From the NCBI GenBank assembly GCA_036505735.1, contig DASXSZ010000137.1, forward strand, positions 1-8,712: 8,712 nt of DNA. Reading direction: 5' to 3'. Within the stretch, counting starts at the first letter, position 1; each line of letters opens with the position of its first letter. This document shows, piece by piece, positions 5,805 through 8,712 of the stretch. Under the pieces are notes generated by a model, which saw only the letters and a list, made by a program, of their open reading frames with translations, was not told where the DNA came from and did not search any database. The DNA is from DASUPK01 sp036505735 (GTDB lineage Bacteria > Actinomycetota > Thermoleophilia > Solirubrobacterales > 70-9). The translations under genes and the position numbers were made by a program.

Positions 5805-6119
5805 ATGACGACGGCGCAACTCAACAGGACCTTCGCCGCCCTCGCCGACCCGACCCGACGGGCGATCCTCGAGCGACTTGCCAACGGCGACGCCACCGTC
5901 AGCGAGCTCGCCAAGCCGTTCCCGGTCAGCGTCCAAGCGGTCTCCAAGCACCTCAAGGTCCTGGAGGGCGCCGGGCTGATCACGCGCGGGCGGACCGCGC
6001 AGCTCCGCCCCGCCCGGCTGGACGGCGCGCCGCTGAAGGAGGCCGCCGACTGGATCGACGGCTACCGGAGCTTCTGGGAGCGTGGATTCGAGCGGATTGA
6101 GCGACGCCTGGGTGGTTGA
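5805..6119 (+). CDS. ArsR-family transcriptional regulator, AHSA1-associated subtype (second copy)
   Basis: 104 aa. The winged helix is compact: FAALADPTRRAILERLANGDATVSELAKPF, then VSVQAVSKHLKVLEGAGLI as helix-turn-helix and recognition helix, a wing with RGRTAQLRPARL, and the C-terminal dimer helix WIDGYRSFWERGFERIERRL. No cysteine is present, so thiol-based metal sensing is excluded. It shares the ALADPxRR and SxLxKHL/LQHLxxLE framework with the regulator at 3129-3500 but is clearly diverged, a distinct paralogue rather than a recent copy. The ATG lies seven bases from a -10 hexamer and has no ribosome site, so a leaderless transcript is likely. Its 3' end overlaps the AHSA1 gene by eight bases if that gene starts at GTG 6112. 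It probably represses its own operon and the divergent reductase-hydrolase operon through the palindrome at 5775-5796. Confidence 0.9.
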   Translation: MTTAQLNRTFAALADPTRRAILERLANGDATVSELAKPFPVSVQAVSKHLKVLEGAGLITRGRTAQLRPARLDGAPLKEAADWIDGYRSFWERGFERIERRLGG

Positions 6120-6552
6120 CAAGCCGGACATCGAAATCAGCTGGACCTTCGAGGCGCCGCGCGAGGAGATCTGGCGGGAATGGACCGAGCCCGAGCGCTT
6201 CGCCGACTGGTACGGCGGGCCGGACTACGAGATCCCTCTCGAGACGGTCTCGATGGACGTCCGCGAGGGAGGCAAGTGGAACCTGGTGATGATCGTCGGC
6301 CCCCGGGAGATCCACTGGGACGGCGAGTACATCGAGGTCAACGAGCCCGAGCGTCTGGTCTTCACGGTGTCCGACCAACCCGACGAGGACGTCTACGACC
6401 TCTGCACCGTCGTCCTCACCGACCTCGAGAAGGACCGCACCGAGATGCTGTTCCAGCAGAGCGGCGGCCACATGCCCGCCGCTGCGTACAGGCGCGCGAA
6501 GGAGGGCTGGTCCGGCATGTTCGAGTACCTGGGCACGCGCCTTGGAGCCTGA
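6112..6552 (+). CDS. AHSA1/SRPBCC (START-like) domain protein, module B
   Basis: 146 aa from GTG 6112. DIEISWTFEAPREEIWREWTEPERFADWYG is the AHSA1 signature. It is followed by the conserved VREGGKWNLVMI strand, the WDGEYIEVNEPERLVFTV hairpin, and TEMLFQQSGG leading into the final helix (KEGWSGMFEYLGTRL). These residues line a hydrophobic cavity; ligand and activity are unknown. The start is a judgement: GTG 6112 overlaps the ArsR stop by eight bases and gives the usual short N-terminus. The frame is open to GTG 6082 and TTG 6097, neither with a convincing ribosome site. Overlap without its own site implies translation coupled to ArsR, as in module A. The reductase gene follows 20 bases later in the same transcript. 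Confidence 0.87.
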   Translation: MVDKPDIEISWTFEAPREEIWREWTEPERFADWYGGPDYEIPLETVSMDVREGGKWNLVMIVGPREIHWDGEYIEVNEPERLVFTVSDQPDEDVYDLCTVVLTDLEKDRTEMLFQQSGGHMPAAAYRRAKEGWSGMFEYLGTRLGA

Positions 6553-6572
6553 CAACCAACAGGAGGAAATGA

Positions 6573-7154
6573 ATGAGTGGGCGGATCGTTGTGACCGAGT
6601 TCATCACCTTGGACGGAGTGATCCAGGACCCGGGCGGCAGCGGCGAGTACGAGCGCGGCGGCTGGAGCTTCGAGTACAACCGCGGCGACGAGGGCGACAA
6701 GTTCAAGCTCGACGAGCTGATGGCCTCCGATGCACAGCTGCTCGGCCGCATCACCTACGAGGGCTTCGCCGAGGCCTGGCCGACGATGGAGGACGAGCAG
6801 GGCTTCGCCGACAAGATGAACAGCATGCCCAAGTACGTCGTGTCCACCACGATCAAGGACCCGAGCTGGGAGAACACCACGGTGATCTCCGACAACGTCC
6901 CCGAGGAGGTCGCGAAGCTCAAGGACCGGTACGAGGGCGACATCCTGATCGCCGGCTCAGCCAAGCTGATCAGGACATTGCTCGAGAACGACCTGGTCGA
7001 CGAGTGGCGGCTGATGGTCTTCCCCGAGATCCTCGGTGAGGGCAAGCGGCTCTTCCCGGACGGGGGCATCGATCGGCGCAAGCTGAAGCTGACCGACGAG
7101 CGGGCCCTCGGACCGGACGGGATCCGGCTGCTGCGGTACGAGCGCGCCGCCTAG
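6573..7154 (+). CDS. Dihydrofolate reductase-like / RibD C-terminal domain protein (paralogue 2)
   Basis: 193 aa. Recognisable blocks are TEFITLDGVIQDPGG, DAQLLGRITYEGFAEAWP (53-70), KYVVSTTIKDPSWENT, and DILIAGSAKLIRTLLENDLVDEWRLMVFPEILGEGKRLFPDG. The intact glycine loop AGSAKL (127-132) and GEGKRLF fit an NADPH-binding reductase of the DHFR/RibD-C fold. Stand-alone proteins of this type often sit beside ArsR-AHSA1 pairs, and their substrate is unknown; a true folate or riboflavin role is unlikely. The ATG at 6573 follows a perfect AGGAGG (6561-6566) by six bases; an ATG at 6569 is out of frame. It ends the plus-strand operon arsR-AHSA1-reductase. The protein is a clear but diverged paralogue of the one at 5174-5725 on the opposite arm. 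Compared with that one it has extra residues (about 22-45) after the first DPG turn. Confidence 0.9.
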   Translation: MSGRIVVTEFITLDGVIQDPGGSGEYERGGWSFEYNRGDEGDKFKLDELMASDAQLLGRITYEGFAEAWPTMEDEQGFADKMNSMPKYVVSTTIKDPSWENTTVISDNVPEEVAKLKDRYEGDILIAGSAKLIRTLLENDLVDEWRLMVFPEILGEGKRLFPDGGIDRRKLKLTDERALGPDGIRLLRYERAA

Positions 7155-7167
7155 CAGCGCGGACAAC

Positions 7168-7884
7168 TCAGGCGGTCGCTTCGGCCCCCGTGCCGGACGC
7201 CGCCTGCTTCATCGACTCGACGAACTCGCGCACCTCGGTCGCCGGCTCGGAGTACGCGTCGCCGAGCGCTGACTCGACCGCGCTCATGTACTCCTCGCAC
7301 CAGGCCGGGAACGCGTAATCGATCGCCTTCAGGAACTCGAGCGTCACCGCCAGGCGGATGTCGGCGATCGACGGCGAGTCGCCGCCGATGAACTTGCGCC
7401 CCTCGAGGAAGAAGGCGTGGAAGGCCTCCAGCGGGGTCGCGATCGCCTCCGCGGCCTCCTTGGCCGCCTTGGCCTTGATCTCGTCGTCAGCCTCGGACGT
7501 CGCTGCCTCGCCTGCGTATTGGGGGAAGCCCAGCGTCGGGTAGGTGGCGCGCGCGACCAGCGGGTAGAGCGTGCCGATCAAGTAGAACATCGCGCTGTCC
7601 TGCATCGCCCGCTCGGCCGGATCGGTCGGATAGAACTGGTCCAGGCCGTGCTTGTTGCAGAGGTACTGCATGATCGCGCAGCTCTCCCAGAGCGATCCCT
7701 TCGGCAGCCCCTCGCACTCGAGGAGTGGCGTCAGGTCCGCGGGGTCCTTCGCCAGGAACTCTGGGGTGCCCTTGTTCCCCCACATGTCGACCTCGTCGAA
7801 GTCGAGCCCGGCGGCTCGGACGAAGACCCGAGCCGAGAGGTTGTTGACGCTCGGCTTCAGGATGCTCAGCGTGTTCTCAGCCAT
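7168..7884 (-). CDS. Glutathione S-transferase family protein
   Basis: 238 aa. The N-terminal thioredoxin-like domain runs from SILKPSVNNLSARVFVRAAGL to about residue 78. DLTPLLECEG carries the cis-Pro at residue 53, and WESCAIMQYL the Glu67-Ser68 pair that normally binds the glutamyl part of glutathione. The catalytic residue would be a Ser (Ser12 or Ser17) as in theta-like enzymes, since no Tyr lies at the start. The all-helical C-terminal domain contains GGDSPSIADIRLAVTLEFL, with the Asp of the N-capping box. The fold is clear; the thiol used is not, because most actinobacteria make mycothiol instead of glutathione. The ATG is preceded by AGGAG, which overlaps the stop of the upstream PaaK-like gene, only nine bases away. 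The two genes are therefore one operon, and a role in the same aromatic acid or detoxification route is a reasonable inference. Confidence 0.88.
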   Translation of the reverse strand: MAENTLSILKPSVNNLSARVFVRAAGLDFDEVDMWGNKGTPEFLAKDPADLTPLLECEGLPKGSLWESCAIMQYLCNKHGLDQFYPTDPAERAMQDSAMFYLIGTLYPLVARATYPTLGFPQYAGEAATSEADDEIKAKAAKEAAEAIATPLEAFHAFFLEGRKFIGGDSPSIADIRLAVTLEFLKAIDYAFPAWCEEYMSAVESALGDAYSEPATEVREFVESMKQAASGTGAEATA

Positions 7885-7893
7885 CTCTCTCTC

Positions 7894-8712
7894 CTACATC
7901 TCGACCAGCTGTGACTTGTACTCGCTGCGGTTGAGGCTCGCCCACGGCACCAGCTCGATGGTTGTGCCGACAACAAGTACCTCGCGCAGTCTGTCACGAA
8001 TCGCACCAGCGAGCCCGGCGTCGGGTGCCTCCCCATCCGCCAGCTCGACCGCGACAGGAAGCGGCGGCTCCTGCTTGGTGCCGGGCTCGGTCGGCCTGAC
8101 CAGGATGTGTCCGCTCACCCGGGGCGCGAAGCCGCTCACCACCTCGCGGATCGCCGAGGGGAAGACGTTGACGCCCCGGACGATCAGCATGTCGTCGGTG
8201 CGCCCGATGCAACGGACGCGCGGTCCGGTGCGGCCGCAGGGGCAGTGGCTGGTACGCACCTCGACGTGGTCGCGGGTCCGGAAGCGGAGCAGCGGCGCGG
8301 CGCGATGCCGCAGGTGGGTGAGGACCAGCTCGCCCGTGGTGCCGTCGGCCATCTCCAGGGCGTCGCCGCTCTCCGGGTCGATCAGCTCCGGGTGGACGAA
8401 GCCGCGAGCGCCCAGGTGCATCCCGTCCTGCTGCTCGCACTCGCCCCAGAGCGAGACGCCGATGTCGCCGATGCCCATCGCCTCCGTGACGCGCGCGCCC
8501 CAGCCCTGCTCGAGCTGGGCGCGGAAAGCGGGCTCGCCGCCGCCGGGCTCGCCGGCGACGAGGACGCGAGCCACGCTTGACTCGCGCAGGTCGTGGTTCT
8601 CGGCCAGATAGGCGGCGTAGGACGGGGTGAGCACGGCAGCCTCCGGCTTCAGCAGCTCGATGGCGCGGATGAGGCGCTCGGTGTTGCCGGTGCCGAGCGG
8701 GACGTGGGTCAG
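7894..8712 (-). CDS. Phenylacetate-CoA ligase (PaaK)-like adenylating enzyme, C-terminal part
   Basis: The last 272 residues of the gene are visible; the frame is open to the window edge, so the N-terminus lies beyond 8712. The visible part begins with VPLGTGNTERLIRAIELLKPEAAVLTPSYAAYLAE, as in PaaK. It continues with the adenylation core ITEAMG-type segment (VTEAMGIGDIGVSLWGECEQQDGMH, a variant of the YGxTE motif), LLRFRTRDHVEV, and CPCGRTGPRVRCIGRTDDMLIVRGVNVFPS. The C-terminal lid ends in LNRSEYKSQLVEM, with the catalytic Lys in the place of the usual RSEGK. It should activate an aromatic or related carboxylic acid to its CoA thioester using ATP. No other phenylacetate-pathway gene is in view, so the exact acid is unknown. 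The stop is nine bases before the GST start. Confidence 0.88.
   Translation of the reverse strand: MTHVPLGTGNTERLIRAIELLKPEAAVLTPSYAAYLAENHDLRESSVARVLVAGEPGGGEPAFRAQLEQGWGARVTEAMGIGDIGVSLWGECEQQDGMHLGARGFVHPELIDPESGDALEMADGTTGELVLTHLRHRAAPLLRFRTRDHVEVRTSHCPCGRTGPRVRCIGRTDDMLIVRGVNVFPSAIREVVSGFAPRVSGHILVRPTEPGTKQEPPLPVAVELADGEAPDAGLAGAIRDRLREVLVVGTTIELVPWASLNRSEYKSQLVEM

Noticed and set aside
6569..6571. ATG four bases before the reductase start, after AGGAGG
   Set aside because: It opens a frame giving an Arg-rich meaningless protein and is only two bases from AGGAGG; the ATG at 6573 gives the conserved protein with a six-base spacer.
6573..7154. True folate dihydrofolate reductase or riboflavin RibD
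   Set aside because: Stand-alone RibD-C-like proteins with TLDG and GRxTYE motifs beside ArsR-AHSA1 genes form a separate group; there is no deaminase domain and no folate or riboflavin gene nearby.

Overview
The window is very GC-rich, densely coded on both strands, and looks chromosomal. The gene types are typical of soil actinobacteria: Cys-free ArsR regulators translationally coupled to SRPBCC/AHSA1 proteins, RibD-C/DHFR-like reductases, a berberine-bridge-type flavin oxidase, a patatin and a PaaK-like ligase. GTG starts, a probable leaderless ATG and gene overlaps fit the same picture. A Thermoleophilia-like (Solirubrobacterales) origin is a guess from gene content only. I see no rRNA, tRNA, insertion sequence, CRISPR array, phage gene or recognised defence system.

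Layout from left to right. (1) A complete patatin-like lipid hydrolase (51-1163, +) ends tail to tail with (2) an FAD-linked oxidase (1166-2551, -), which lies downstream of (3) a small DUF1579-like protein (2616-3089, -). A short divergent promoter region (3090-3128 and slightly beyond) holds a self-complementary -10 element and an inverted repeat. It separates this pair from (4) an ArsR regulator and (5) an overlapping AHSA1/SRPBCC protein (to 3970, +). I call this module A.

Module B repeats the plan. On the minus strand (6) a RibD-C/DHFR-like reductase (5174-5725), (7) an alpha/beta hydrolase (4419-5174) and (8) a polyketide-cyclase-type SRPBCC protein (3972-4409) form a tight operon. Divergent from it are (9) a second ArsR (5805-6119), (10) a second AHSA1 protein (6112-6552) and (11) a second RibD-C/DHFR-like reductase (6573-7154). 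The 79-base gap between the two arms carries a 22-base near-perfect palindrome next to a promoter whose predicted transcript starts at the arsR ATG. The right end holds (12) a glutathione S-transferase (7168-7884, -) downstream of (13) a PaaK-like CoA ligase that runs off the window (7894-8712, -).

The best reading of the centre is two adjacent small-molecule-responsive units. In each, an ArsR repressor is co-translated with a START-like ligand-binding protein and faces a divergent enzyme operon across a shared operator. The combination ArsR + AHSA1 + RibD-C is known and recurrent in actinobacteria, but its ligands and reactions are largely undefined. Having two such units side by side, with paralogous reductases on both arms of one, is the most interesting content here. 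No gene-free stretch exceeds 300 bases; the longest is about 79 bases (5726-5804).
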